DNA of 64,000 nucleotides, from contig CAZRKH010000010.1 of NCBI GenBank assembly GCA_964600785.1, forward strand, positions 1 through 64,000. The letters are read 5' to 3'. Under the pieces are notes generated by a model. That model worked only from the letters and a program-made list of their open reading frames with translations. It was not told the origin of the DNA and searched no databases. This DNA is from M30B53 sp964600785. GTDB taxonomy: Bacteria > Planctomycetota > Planctomycetia > Pirellulales > UBA1268. Positions 8,112 to 17,541 of the stretch are shown here, piece by piece. Position 1 is the stretch's first letter, and every line of letters begins with the position of its first letter. The translations under genes were made by a program, and so were the position numbers.

Positions 8112-8923
8112 CAGGGATACCGGTATTTCGCATCGGGGAGTTTGGCATACGGCGGGATCACGCCCTCGGGCCGCTCGCTGAGGCACTTGGGGTTTGGCTG
8201 AGGCGCGATGCAATCACGGATGTTCCAGCTTTCCAGGTGGCCATCCATGAAGACGATGTTGCAGGCGTCGCGGTGGCGAAAGCGGATCGTCCGCCAGCCC
8301 TGCCCCCATGAATAGAAGGAGTCGTCGCCCTCGCTGAACATGATCGTGGCGTCGGCACGCCGCACGTCTTCGATGGTGGGGGGTTTTATACCGTCTTTAT
8401 CCGGGCCGGGTTCCCATTGATCGTTTCTTACAAAGTAGTGGGAGTTCGGCGTGTAGCTAAACGGGAACCCGGCGTCTTTCCCTTTCAGATTCTTGGGCTC
8501 ACCATAGCCGTCGTAGTCGGCGGCGGTGACGATGAGCCCGCCGTCGGCGATGGCGAGATTCTGCGGTGACTGCAGGTCGCAGACCAGATCAGGCGCCGCC
8601 ATTTCCTTCTTCAGCAGGTCGTACCAGGCGGGCTCGGCCCAGCGAGGGTTTTTCAAGGGAGGGTCTTTCTCGCGTGGGTCGGGGGCCCCGTGGGTGGCGA
8701 ATGGAAAGATGCGATTGAGCTGGATTTGCGTCAGAACCGTCGTGCCGAGGTTGCGAAGTTTGTTTCTGCAGTCTGTGTCGATTGCCGTTTCTCTGACCGA
8801 TGTAATCGCCGGCAGCAACAGCGAGGAGAGCATCCCGATGATCGCAATCACCACGAGCAACTCCACGAGGGTCATGCCCTTGCGGCGGGTCGCGGCCGGA
8901 ATCTTTCGCAGTGATCGCCACAT
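8111..8923 (-). CDS. Type II secretion-like pseudopilin with H-X9-DG C-terminus
   Basis: Start ATG 8923 gives 270 residues. It has the prepilin peptidase site and N-terminal helix (RRKGMTLVELLVVIAIIGML). The C-terminal region carries a FRHRDACNIVFMDGHLESW block, the H-X9-DG type motif seen in the large planctomycete DUF1559-like families. The methionine at +2 rather than phenylalanine is a small deviation. The start lies four bases downstream of the GH9 stop, and the stop is coupled to the next gene. Such proteins are very numerous in planctomycetes and their role is unproven. Confidence 0.8.
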   Translation of the reverse strand: MWRSLRKIPAATRRKGMTLVELLVVIAIIGMLSSLLLPAITSVRETAIDTDCRNKLRNLGTTVLTQIQLNRIFPFATHGAPDPREKDPPLKNPRWAEPAWYDLLKKEMAAPDLVCDLQSPQNLAIADGGLIVTAADYDGYGEPKNLKGKDAGFPFSYTPNSHYFVRNDQWEPGPDKDGIKPPTIEDVRRADATIMFSEGDDSFYSWGQGWRTIRFRHRDACNIVFMDGHLESWNIRDCIAPQPNPKCLSERPEGVIPPYAKLPDAKYRYP

Positions 8924-8927
8924 GACT

Positions 8928-11900
8928 TCAGTCCTCCACGATGATCCGCAGTTCGTCAAGATGGCCGATAAAGCCGCCAATCCGAAGAACGTAGGGATGG
9001 TCTGAAGCGGGCAGGTTCACCGGAAACTCCGTTCGCTCTCCACCGATCTCCAAAAATCCCCTGTTCAAATCACGGTCAACGCCCATCGCCATCAGTCGCC
9101 AGCCCGCCGCGGGTCCGAAGCGATCCAGCCCAATTGTATCGAGCGGCTGCTTTTTGTTGCCGGGCAGACAGAGTTCCCGGCCGGCCCATGTGTCCTGATG
9201 AACACCGAACTGAATGTTCCATGCGGCATCCAGAAGCAGAATTTCGGAGTGACCTCTCCCCCGCGGAACATCGGCCTCCCAGTGGACAACCGCCTCGACA
9301 CGGAACCGGCGGATTGCAGGATCATTGAGCAGTCTGAGTGGAAGTTCTACACGGACACCGTCACTGGCAGCGTTGAATTGCACGCTACGGCCCGCGGGCT
9401 CGCGCATCCAGAGGAGATTGTCCGCCTGACAGCGGGCGTTGCCGGTGAGCGTGGCGGGGATGCCCGAGACGGTGTCGGCAAGACCTTCATCGAAGGTCCA
9501 ATAAGCACGTGTCGAGTCCGTGGGTTTGAAGGCCACGCCCTTGCCGGGCAGTTCTTCGGGTGGCTGCGAGACCTTGACCGACACTTCGCGAAACGTAATC
9601 CAGCCGTCGTCGTCGGTGACTGTGCAGACGACCGGGTAGATGCCGGGAGTATCGAATGTCCAGGTAAACCGCCGGTCATTGACGCAGTCTTCGGTGGCCA
9701 GATCCCAGAAAAAGTAGCGAATCTGTTTTCCGGCCGCCCCTTCTGCTTCGGCCTCGAAGAAAACCTCCAAGGGCGCACTGCCCACTGCCATCGTTTCGCT
9801 GCCGTTGGCGGTGATCGTGAGCGAGGGGGCACCACGGGTTTGGCTTGCGGTATCGGCGAGCATCGCGTAGCTGGCGAGGGTGGTGGCGAGTTCCTGAACC
9901 GTGAACTCCTGGTTGACATACCAGCAGTCGACGTAGCGATGGGCAATCGGCAGGCCGCCATGGGTGAAGCGGCTCATCAGTTCACGATCGCCGCTTCCGC
10001 GGTTGAAACCGGCCGGATGGAAGCCGAGAGGGATGCCGGGAACCGGCTCGACAATTTGATCGTAGCGACTTGCCTGGTGCACGTGATCGATCGGCCGCCG
10101 ATAGCCAAGGCCGGTGATCGAGACGACGTCGCCGGCGTGGTTTCCCAGTTCGTGATCGGCGTTGAATAACGCAGCCTGGCGGAAGCGGTCCGCCTCTTCT
10201 GCTTCGGTCAGCGAGGCGGCAAGCAGCAGGTCGTAGGTGGCGATGTCGGAAAGGAAATACCAACCCCACCGGCCAAACCGGTAGGGATCCTCAGCGAAGC
10301 TCGGGCGGGTTGCCCAGCCGCGCTGCCAGTCACAGGCAGCCCGGGCTGCAGCGAGCACTCCCTTCGGCCCTGAAACACATGCCGCGAGCATCTCAGGATT
10401 CTTGCCGTCGCGGACGGCATACGCATAGGCACGGGTGGCGAGTCCATGGGCATCTTTGAGCGGCCACCATCCCCAGTTCCAACCCTCTGCAGGATCATGA
10501 TGCTCGAGAAAATAGTCGTGGAACTCCTGCTCGCCCGTGGCAAGCCACAGCTCGATTGCCGCCCATGTGTATTCGTCACGCGGTCCGAGAAATTGGCCGT
10601 AATGGTGGCCACCGACTCCTTTGTTCGGTGCTCCTTGCTCGTCGGTCTCCCGCTGGCAAAACGCCCATGCCTTGCGGGCTTTTTGCAGCCACCTGTTGCA
10701 CTGCTCGTCATCGAGTGTCTTCAACATCGGTGAGCGGGCCGCCTTGGCAAGCACCGCCGCGTAGGCCGCCGTGGCCGGGAGATCCTTCCACCAAACCGTC
10801 CTCGGCCCGGCAAACTTCTCGCTGACATTTGATCCTGCGACGCCGTTTTCGTAGGACATCGTGGGGTGCGGCTTGACGATCGTGTGCACGCCGCCATCGG
10901 CCGGATCCTGCATCGCCGAGAGCCACCGCAGTTCCCAGACCAGCTCATCGACCAGATCCGGAATACCGTTGCCGGACTCCGGGATTGGCGAGGCGTCGAA
11001 CGCAAGCGGGTGAGGGTAGACCTCGAGGGCCTGCAGAAGATAGCCGGCGAAGGCCGCGCCGTTGGTGACATACTTGCCGTAGTCGCCGGCATCATGATGG
11101 CCGCCCGGGCAAGGGTGTTTTGAGGCCGCCTTCTGCTCAAAGAAAGAGAGCTTGTCCTGGCGATACTCGGCGAGTTCAGGAATTCGCGCATCATCAAGAT
11201 GGCAGGGCGGATGGGTGTGCCGGGTCCAGGGGCTTGCCAGATCAGTTCCACAACGCTGGTGGTAAACTCCCCGCATCAGGGTCCCGAGGACGACGTTGTA
11301 GCTGCGCGGTGAAATCGTGAAGGGGTATGAGACACCCAGCCCGGGCACGGCGATGCGGTAGCGGCCCGGCTCGCAAAAACCGCTGAAATCAAGCTCCCAG
11401 ACACGCCCGCCGCTGAGTCGGTCGGGCCGAGCACCGTCTGTGGAACGACAGACCGGCGAGAGCTCAACCCTGCCTGTCGATACGGTCTGGAGCGAATCGG
11501 CATCGATGATCTCGAAGCTGTCGTAGGCAGTCGCATCGAAGTCGACCGGTTCGTCCGGTGACGCAGGATCGATGCCGAGGTAGCCGGTGAGATACGCGTA
11601 CTTTCTGGCGCCGGGCGGATACCCGGCTTGATTGACATGGATCAGAGGGCTGCGACCACGATCTCCACGATGGCACAACTCGAGACGTGGTGGATCGACG
11701 GGGGTTTCCGACGCGGTTCCGTCGTGGGGGCTCATCGGCCGCATCGCGAGGTCGCGTGTTTCGAGCGTGTAGTGGCAGGCGGGCTCGAGCGGGTGGGGCA
11801 ATGCGAGGAAAATCGAAGTGGCTTTGATCGTAAGCGGCTTGCGTATGCTGTAGCGAACGGGTCGAGCCCAGAGCGAACAGCGAACCGGAGTGAGCCCTGC

Positions 11901-12185
11901 GGCATATTTCGGGTCGTCGGCGCTTCGAAGAACGAAATTCTCCGGAACGATTTTTGGGGAATCCTCGGTGAATACGAGGTTCACAAAGCGGGCTTCGAGA
12001 AGGTTTTCGGCATACACGACCACGCTCGATTGTCGCAGCGGGGGATCTGAGTCGGTGGTCGCACCGGACTGTTCACTTTCAAGCGATTGACCCACCGTTG
12101 CCGCCACGGCTGCAAGGGTGACCAGGCCCGCAGTCAACAGGCGTCGAACTTTCGGGCGGTAAGACAGGGGTGCGCAAGCGGGCAT
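8928..12185 (-). CDS. Secreted glycoside hydrolase family 9 (cellulase-like) with PKD and LamG modules
   Basis: 1085 residues with a signal peptide (LLTAGLVTLAAVAATVG). Residues ~170-290 match the cellulase Ig-like N-terminal domain (IHVNQAGYPPGARKYAYLTG). The GH9 catalytic region follows, with the nucleophile/base motif HHDAGDYGKYV, GVGGHHYGQFLGPRDEYTW and a distal CWYVNQEFTVQEL block whose glutamate is the likely general acid. This last motif departs from the canonical GH9 signature, so activity on crystalline cellulose is uncertain. A PKD domain (FDTPGIYPVVCTVTDDDGW) and a terminal LamG/concanavalin-like domain (YWTFDEGLADTVSG) follow. It heads a three-gene operon with the pseudopilin and a membrane protein. 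Confidence 0.85.
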   Translation of the reverse strand: MPACAPLSYRPKVRRLLTAGLVTLAAVAATVGQSLESEQSGATTDSDPPLRQSSVVVYAENLLEARFVNLVFTEDSPKIVPENFVLRSADDPKYAAGLTPVRCSLWARPVRYSIRKPLTIKATSIFLALPHPLEPACHYTLETRDLAMRPMSPHDGTASETPVDPPRLELCHRGDRGRSPLIHVNQAGYPPGARKYAYLTGYLGIDPASPDEPVDFDATAYDSFEIIDADSLQTVSTGRVELSPVCRSTDGARPDRLSGGRVWELDFSGFCEPGRYRIAVPGLGVSYPFTISPRSYNVVLGTLMRGVYHQRCGTDLASPWTRHTHPPCHLDDARIPELAEYRQDKLSFFEQKAASKHPCPGGHHDAGDYGKYVTNGAAFAGYLLQALEVYPHPLAFDASPIPESGNGIPDLVDELVWELRWLSAMQDPADGGVHTIVKPHPTMSYENGVAGSNVSEKFAGPRTVWWKDLPATAAYAAVLAKAARSPMLKTLDDEQCNRWLQKARKAWAFCQRETDEQGAPNKGVGGHHYGQFLGPRDEYTWAAIELWLATGEQEFHDYFLEHHDPAEGWNWGWWPLKDAHGLATRAYAYAVRDGKNPEMLAACVSGPKGVLAAARAACDWQRGWATRPSFAEDPYRFGRWGWYFLSDIATYDLLLAASLTEAEEADRFRQAALFNADHELGNHAGDVVSITGLGYRRPIDHVHQASRYDQIVEPVPGIPLGFHPAGFNRGSGDRELMSRFTHGGLPIAHRYVDCWYVNQEFTVQELATTLASYAMLADTASQTRGAPSLTITANGSETMAVGSAPLEVFFEAEAEGAAGKQIRYFFWDLATEDCVNDRRFTWTFDTPGIYPVVCTVTDDDGWITFREVSVKVSQPPEELPGKGVAFKPTDSTRAYWTFDEGLADTVSGIPATLTGNARCQADNLLWMREPAGRSVQFNAASDGVRVELPLRLLNDPAIRRFRVEAVVHWEADVPRGRGHSEILLLDAAWNIQFGVHQDTWAGRELCLPGNKKQPLDTIGLDRFGPAAGWRLMAMGVDRDLNRGFLEIGGERTEFPVNLPASDHPYVLRIGGFIGHLDELRIIVED

Positions 12186-12292
12186 GATTGGTGACCTGAA
12201 GATTTTTCTTTGCCGAAAACTCCATTCACTACACCATTCTCCTGCCCGGGCGGCGCGTGAGAATTTCGTGAGCCGCCGCCGGCCACCGCCGT

Positions 12293-13864
12293 TTACTCAG
12301 CCGCCCGCAGCCCGTCGGCGGCCCGGCGGATCTGTCGGAGTTCCGCCGCGTCTTTGCGGGCCACGTTTTTCAGCTGCATCGTCATGCGGTTGTTGCCGGC
12401 GAGCCGCTTGGCGTGGCGGGCGAGGAAGTCCCAATAGAGGGTGGTAAAGGGGCAGGCCTTGGGCCCGGTGGCCTGCTTGGGGTCGAAGCGGCAGCCCTGG
12501 CAGGCGTTGCTCATGCGGTTGATGTAGGCACCGCTGGCACAGTAGGGCTTCGAGGCCATCACCCCGCCATCGGCGTACTGGCTCATGCCGAGGGTGTTGG
12601 GCAGTTCGACCCACTCGACCGCATCGACGTAGACCGCCAGGTACCAGCGGTGCACCTCGGCCGGATCGACCCCGAAGAGCATGGCAAACAGCCCGGTCAC
12701 CATCAGCCGCTGGATGTGGTGGGCGTAGCCGTGACGGAGCGTCTGCGAGATCGCGTCCCGCATGCAGGCCATCTCCGTCTCGCCGTTCCAGTAGAAGTCC
12801 GGCAGGGGAGCCTCGGCCGCCAGGGCATTGCGGCGCCCGTATTCCGGCATGAAATGCCAGTAGACGCCGCGGACATACTCCCGCCAGCCGAGTACCTGCC
12901 GGATGAAGCCCTCGGTCGATTCCAGGCTCGCCCGGCCCTTTCGCCAGGCACGCTCGGCCGAAAAGACCACCTCGCGTGGATCGAGCAGTTTGAGATTCAT
13001 CGCCTGGGAGAGCCGCGAATGGTAGAGCCAAGGCTCTCCGGTCCAGATCGCGTCTTGATAGGTTCCGAAGTGGTCGAGGCGATGGGCCAGGAAGTCGTCG
13101 AGGGACCGCCGGGCATCCTCCGGCGTCACCGGCCAGTCGAACTCGGCCAGGCTGCCGGGATGACCGGCGAAGCGTTGATCGACAAGCTGGAGCACCTCGC
13201 GGGTGGTCGCGTCGGGGTGGAACCGCACCGGCTCGGGGAGCTTCCCGGGACCACTTTTGGGAAAGGCGCCACGATTGGCGGTGTCGTAGTTCCACTGGCC
13301 GCCGGCCGGCTCGTCGTCGTCCATGAGCACGTCGAACCGCTTCCGCAACGGGCGGTAGAAATATTCCAGCCGCAGCTGCTTGCGGCCGGCGGCGTGGGCG
13401 GCGAACTCGTCGATGCTACTGAAGAAGTGTCGGTCGCCACGGATCTCCAGCGGCAGTGAGAGCGATTCTGCCGCTGACCGCAACGACTCACGAACCCGCC
13501 ACTCCCCAGGCTCGACCACGACAAGCCCCGCCGGCGGCCGCTGTGCCTTTCGCAGCCGCCGCACGCTCATCGCAAGGGCTTCGGCGAGGGTTGCCGGTTC
13601 ACCGCTGCGGCCCTTTTTCGGCCGAGAGCCGAGTTCGGTGTAGTCGACCTCGATTCCCTCGGCGGCGAGCCGGTCGCGGAAGTGCCGCATCGCCGCGAGA
13701 AAGACCGCGATCCGGGCCTTGTGCGTCCAGACATGCTCCGACTCCTCGGCCACCTCGGCCATCCACACGAGGTCACTTGCCGGGTCGAATCCGTCGAAGG
13801 CGGCCCCGCTGCGGTCAAGCTGATCGCCGAGGACGAGCACGAGATGGCGGAGACCACGAGGCAT
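12293..13864 (-). CDS. FeS-type cryptochrome/photolyase (PhrB-like)
   Basis: 523 residues from ATG 13864. It starts HLVLVLGDQLDRSGAAFDGF, the opening of the deoxyribodipyrimidine photolyase-related family, which includes bacterial (6-4) photolyases with an iron-sulfur cluster. The central region holds a conserved EGFIRQVLGWREYVRGVYW block. Near the C-terminus four cysteines sit in YCASGAYINRMSNACQGC and KACPFTTLYWDFL, in the arrangement expected for the 4Fe-4S site. Predicted role is light-driven DNA lesion repair with an FAD chromophore. An upstream extension to 14029 is open but Pro/Arg-rich and covers a sulfatase remnant on the other strand, so it was rejected. Confidence 0.9.
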   Translation of the reverse strand: MPRGLRHLVLVLGDQLDRSGAAFDGFDPASDLVWMAEVAEESEHVWTHKARIAVFLAAMRHFRDRLAAEGIEVDYTELGSRPKKGRSGEPATLAEALAMSVRRLRKAQRPPAGLVVVEPGEWRVRESLRSAAESLSLPLEIRGDRHFFSSIDEFAAHAAGRKQLRLEYFYRPLRKRFDVLMDDDEPAGGQWNYDTANRGAFPKSGPGKLPEPVRFHPDATTREVLQLVDQRFAGHPGSLAEFDWPVTPEDARRSLDDFLAHRLDHFGTYQDAIWTGEPWLYHSRLSQAMNLKLLDPREVVFSAERAWRKGRASLESTEGFIRQVLGWREYVRGVYWHFMPEYGRRNALAAEAPLPDFYWNGETEMACMRDAISQTLRHGYAHHIQRLMVTGLFAMLFGVDPAEVHRWYLAVYVDAVEWVELPNTLGMSQYADGGVMASKPYCASGAYINRMSNACQGCRFDPKQATGPKACPFTTLYWDFLARHAKRLAGNNRMTMQLKNVARKDAAELRQIRRAADGLRAAE

Positions 13865-13934
13865 CTTTGGAGTGTCCCGCCGGCATGCCGGCGATGCAAC
13901 CGGGCCTGCATGTCCCGCCTTTGCACGGCCGGGA

Positions 13935-14354
13935 GGCGGACTGCGCCGCGGCCTTTCCACCTCCGAAGGGTCTCCCACGTCAAACCTGCCGTTCCGCGCG
14001 GGCAAGGGATGGTTGTACGAGGGGGGCATTCGTGTTCCGCTGCTTCCCGCGCAGCATCGAGACGGCGTCTCCTTTCTGGCCGCAATCGAAAACCCGGCCG
14101 CGGAGAATCGCGAGCGGCCGTTGTTGTGGCACTATCCCCACTGGGGCAATCAGGGGGGCCGGCCAGGCGGCGCCGTACGGCTTGGTGATTGGAAACTGAT
14201 CGACTGGTATTGGGGCAGGGAGCCAGAACTGTTCAACCTGGCTGACGACCTTGGCGAGCGAACCAACCTGGCTGCGACACATCCCAAGCCAGCCCAGACA
14301 ATCATTGGCAGCATTGCCATCATGGCTGGCCTCCTGCTGATCTGGCGAATCTGA
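13935..14354 (+). pseudogene. Sulfatase remnant
   Basis: A frame open from 13872 contains GLSTSEGSPTSNLPFRAGKG followed by WLYEGGIRVPLL, a conserved sulfatase segment. It then jumps to PAQHRDGVSFLAAIENPAAE and LLWHYPHWGNQGGRPGGAVR, DWKLIDWYWGREPELFNLAD. In intact sulfatases about 30-40 residues lie between RVPL and the LPxxxHxDGxS block. They are missing here, as is the whole N-terminal half with the Cys/Ser formylglycine site. The last ~18 residues (IIGSIAIMAGLLLIWRI) do not resemble the family. It is therefore a decayed fragment, lying between the photolyase start and the lipoprotein gene. Confidence 0.8.
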
Positions 14355-14381
14355 GCGGTTCTGCGAGTCCGCAAACTGCGG

Positions 14382-14846
14382 CTACGGTTCCGAACGCAAC
14401 TCAAAGCGAAACTCGTTGAACCCGGCGATGACATTCGCCCGCAGGGGAGAGTTCTTTGCGGTCGTGTAGATCAGCGGCATCAGCTGCTTCGGTTCTGCCG
14501 CGGGCACGTCGGTCGGCTCACCGGTGACCGGATCGATCTCGAAGGGCGAGAGTTTGCTCACCATGACGATGTAGCGGCCGATGGTCGTTCCCCGGCCATA
14601 TTTCTGCCCCTCGGAGGCGTTGACGGCAAACGTCCCCGCGGCATCGGTTTTGCCCGCCGCCATCAGCCCCTCGGCCTCGGGCACAAAAATCACCGTCGCG
14701 CCGTCGACAGGCTCGCCGTCGAGCGTGACCAGCCCCTTGATCATCTGGACGTCGGGGCCCGCCGGCCCGCAGCCGCTGAGGCTCGAGAGCACGCAGGCGA
14801 GCATCCAGGCCACGATGGCCGGCATTGGGCGACGATCACCAGACAT
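14382..14846 (-). CDS. Lipoprotein with carboxypeptidase-regulatory-like domain
   Basis: 154 residues from ATG 14846, preceded by a GGAGAGG ribosome site. A lipobox (SSLSGC) follows the hydrophobic segment IVAWMLACVL. The mature part begins with KGLVTLDGEPVDGATVIFVP and AAGKTDAAGTFAVN, a small beta-sandwich repeat typical of planctomycete transthyretin/carboxypeptidase-regulatory-like lipoproteins. It overlaps the preceding pseudopilin gene by 11 bases, and such pairs are a standard planctomycete arrangement. Role unknown; probably envelope-attached. Confidence 0.75.
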   Translation of the reverse strand: MSGDRRPMPAIVAWMLACVLSSLSGCGPAGPDVQMIKGLVTLDGEPVDGATVIFVPEAEGLMAAGKTDAAGTFAVNASEGQKYGRGTTIGRYIVMVSKLSPFEIDPVTGEPTDVPAAEPKQLMPLIYTTAKNSPLRANVIAGFNEFRFELRSEP

Positions 14847-16041
14847 GCGAGGCCACCTCTCCCCCCTCGGCCGTCCCAAGTGCTCCCCAGACGCCGCGGA
14901 TACTAGGCGTCTTCATGTCGTCGGGCCAGGCATGAGCTGGGCCGTTCGACGCGCCATCACCGGTGTCAATCGTATTGGTCACGAACCGCACGGCCCCGTC
15001 ACACATCACGACGCCTGCGCCTCCCGGGTGGTAGCTTCCGACTGGCACCATCGAGAAGGTCCAACCGTTGGAATGACATCTCGGTCCATTCGGCCGGATG
15101 CCTGTTACCACAAGTGTGTTTTGATAGGCAGCCCAATTGCTTCCATGGATAAAGTTACATCTGCCACCGGTTGCGTAATACTCCCCATCAGCGTTGAGTT
15201 CGCCCAGGCAGATTGCCGGCGGGCTGTTGTCGGACATGCCGGCCAATCCAACGCCTCCCGGGAGCCGACCGGAGCGATCGTCGACGGCGGCTTCGCCGAT
15301 CAACACGGTGTTGGACAGCCCGTCGGTGATATCGGAAGCGGTCGTCCGTACCCGTTCAACGAGCCAAGGATCCGTGTCGCCTTCGATTGGATACGCTCGG
15401 TTGGGGCTTGGCCTGTGGGTAATTCGATTGACGATTCTCGTGCCCGGCCGAAACGGACCGCGTTTGTTCGGCCTGTCGCTACGGAAGTTCTGGTCTCCCA
15501 TGCTCATGCAATAGTTTGTGATCCCCAGATTCGAGCAAATTGGCTTCCGAGAGATCTCGGAGGGACAGAGGAAGGCAGGCGGTTGGACGCCAAGCACTGC
15601 CTGCGGGCTGGTAGGGTTGGTGGCGTTAAAGTGCAGCGGTGTCTGGTCTTTTGCCATTTCCGGAAACAGGCGATCTGCGAGTTTCGCCTGTTCGAGATAC
15701 GGCAGCAGCCGGGGGAGGGCTCCCCAATGATGTGCGCCCCTTCCAGTTCCACCTGAGGCAACTTGCTGCTGTATCTGTCCGTGGTCAAAGTTTCCAGGAG
15801 GAAGACATTCGTTTGCGGTCCCATAGGCGGCGACCGCGAGTCCGAGTTGTTTGAGATTGTTGGAACAGCCTACTCGTCGCCCCGTCTCGCGGACGGCTTG
15901 AATGGCCGGCAACAAGAGTCCAACGAGCACCGCGATGATCGCGATGACCACCAATAATTCTACGAGGGTGAAGCCTCTGCGGATCCGCAATTGGGGCCTC
16001 ACATAGCCCCGAATGGTGTTCCTGTGCATCTCGTTCCCCAT
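14836..16041 (-). CDS. DUF1559-type pseudopilin (H-X9-DG)
   Basis: 401 residues. N-terminal prepilin signal RRGFTLVELLVVIAIIAVLV is followed by LLPAIQAVRETGRRVGCSNN and LKQLGLAVAAY, then a long globular domain. The C-terminus has SYHPGGAGVVMCDGAVRFV, the exact H-X9-DG motif that defines the family. ATG 16029 is an alternative start. Processing by a type IV prepilin peptidase is expected from the motif. It is cotranscribed with the lipoprotein that overlaps its stop codon. Confidence 0.88.
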   Translation of the reverse strand: MGNEMHRNTIRGYVRPQLRIRRGFTLVELLVVIAIIAVLVGLLLPAIQAVRETGRRVGCSNNLKQLGLAVAAYGTANECLPPGNFDHGQIQQQVASGGTGRGAHHWGALPRLLPYLEQAKLADRLFPEMAKDQTPLHFNATNPTSPQAVLGVQPPAFLCPSEISRKPICSNLGITNYCMSMGDQNFRSDRPNKRGPFRPGTRIVNRITHRPSPNRAYPIEGDTDPWLVERVRTTASDITDGLSNTVLIGEAAVDDRSGRLPGGVGLAGMSDNSPPAICLGELNADGEYYATGGRCNFIHGSNWAAYQNTLVVTGIRPNGPRCHSNGWTFSMVPVGSYHPGGAGVVMCDGAVRFVTNTIDTGDGASNGPAHAWPDDMKTPSIRGVWGALGTAEGGEVASHVW

Positions 16042-16112
16042 GACAATTCCAACTTGAGCGACGAGTCTCCCCAGTCCCGCCGACAGTTCGCTTTGTGCGC
16101 GTATCGTGTCAA

Positions 16113-17531
16113 CTACTCCGAAGACGTTGAAATTTGGCCGGCCAATCGAGGATTCTCCGCAAGAACCCAGTTTTCGATGTCGCCAGTCAGTGTGCCCACG
16201 AGGGCACTGTCTGTTCCCAGCAGGGCGGCCGCAATTGGAAGGCCGCCCTTGATCCGGACCTCTTTCTCCTTGATGCCAGTGGCGGACCAGGTGCGGAGAT
16301 GGCCGTCGCGGCCGATCGTGACCAGTCCGCCATCGGGCCGGAACTCGCAGGCCAACACGCCGGTGGCGCGGGTGTATCGCGAGTCGGTCTTGCCGACATG
16401 GGCCGCGACGTTGGCCGCCGGCCAGCCGTCCTTCATGTTCCAGAGAATGAGATTGCCGTCGTCTGACACGCTAGCCACCGCCTGGCCGTCGGTCCGCCAT
16501 TCGAGATCGGTCACCCGCTGCTTATGTTCCGAGAGCGAAAAGACGATCGCCCCCTTCTCCGTCTCCCAGACATGAATCCCGCCCGCGCGGTCGCCGCTGG
16601 CCAGCATGCTGCCATCGGGACTGAAGGCGAGCGCCGTGATCCAGTCGGTGTGTTTCTTGATCCGGTGCAGCGGCTTGCCCGAGGCGAGTTCGATCACCTC
16701 GACCACCTTGCTCGGGCCGCCGATCGCCACATACCGCTGCGTGGCGTCGATGTCGGCCGCTAGCACGACATCGACCATGTCGCCCACCTCGGCCCGTCGC
16801 TCGCCGGTGGCCACGTCGTAGACCACCGCTCGGCCGGAGTGGGCGCCGCGGCCGCCGCCGGCGACCAAGAGGCCGCCGGTGCGGCTGAACCGCAGGGCAT
16901 GCAGCGAGCCCTCTGGAAAGGGGAGGCAGCCGAGGAGTATCAGCGGGCTCTCGTCCTCGCCCGGCCCCAGCAGCAGCACCTGCTCCTGCCCCGAAACGGC
17001 CACCAGCGGGGCGACTGGGCTGGTGGCCATCGCCTGCGGGGCCGGCGGATGGGGAGTCTTCGTTGGCTGCTTGATGGCAAGATCAGCCGGCATGATCGCT
17101 GGCAGATTCCCAAGGCTTGCCACGGCCGCCGGGTCGATAGCCGCCACGCCCTTGAGTAGCGACTTGCCCCCTTTGCTCTCGAGCAGCCCGCCCCGAATCC
17201 ATAGATCGACCAAGTCGATTGCCGCGTCGGGCAGTTTCGAACTCTCCGGAGGCATCGCCGCGATGCCCTCGAGGTGAGCCATCGCGCGGTAGAGCGAACT
17301 GGTGGCCGGGCGACCGGCGACCACCGCGGGGCCGGACGAACCACCCTTCAACACGCCGGCGTAGGTCGAGAGATCAAGGTCTGAGTTGGCCTCGTCGACA
17401 TTGTGGCAGCCAAGGCAATGCTCGCGAAGCAGTGGCTTGATGTCGTCATCGTAGGTCGGCGCGGCTGCGGCTAAGGCCGGAGCAGACACGACTGCCAACA
17501 GGATGACGGAGCAAGCAACACGAACAGCCAT
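16113..17531 (-). CDS. Exported planctomycete-cytochrome / WD40 protein
   Basis: 472 residues from ATG 17531. A signal peptide (VACSVILLAVVSAPALAA) is followed by a c-type cytochrome-like domain starting PTYDDDIKPLLREHCLGCHN, with one CxxCH haem motif and a later MPPESSKLP segment that could supply the axial methionine. Residues ~190-470 are WD40 repeats, for example HTDWITALAFSPDGSMLASG, HKQRVTDLEW and ACEFRPDGGLVTIGRDG. It is the last gene of the DUF1501 operon, ten bases after the DUF1549/1553 stop. Related proteins are planctomycete-specific and uncharacterised; a periplasmic electron-transfer or scaffold role is an inference. Confidence 0.85.
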   Translation of the reverse strand: MAVRVACSVILLAVVSAPALAAAAPTYDDDIKPLLREHCLGCHNVDEANSDLDLSTYAGVLKGGSSGPAVVAGRPATSSLYRAMAHLEGIAAMPPESSKLPDAAIDLVDLWIRGGLLESKGGKSLLKGVAAIDPAAVASLGNLPAIMPADLAIKQPTKTPHPPAPQAMATSPVAPLVAVSGQEQVLLLGPGEDESPLILLGCLPFPEGSLHALRFSRTGGLLVAGGGRGAHSGRAVVYDVATGERRAEVGDMVDVVLAADIDATQRYVAIGGPSKVVEVIELASGKPLHRIKKHTDWITALAFSPDGSMLASGDRAGGIHVWETEKGAIVFSLSEHKQRVTDLEWRTDGQAVASVSDDGNLILWNMKDGWPAANVAAHVGKTDSRYTRATGVLACEFRPDGGLVTIGRDGHLRTWSATGIKEKEVRIKGGLPIAAALLGTDSALVGTLTGDIENWVLAENPRLAGQISTSSE

Positions 17532-17541
17532 CGACACAACC

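Noticed and set aside
13865..14029. N-terminal extension of the photolyase
   Set aside because: Residues are Pro/Arg-rich and antisense to recognisable sulfatase remnant sequence.
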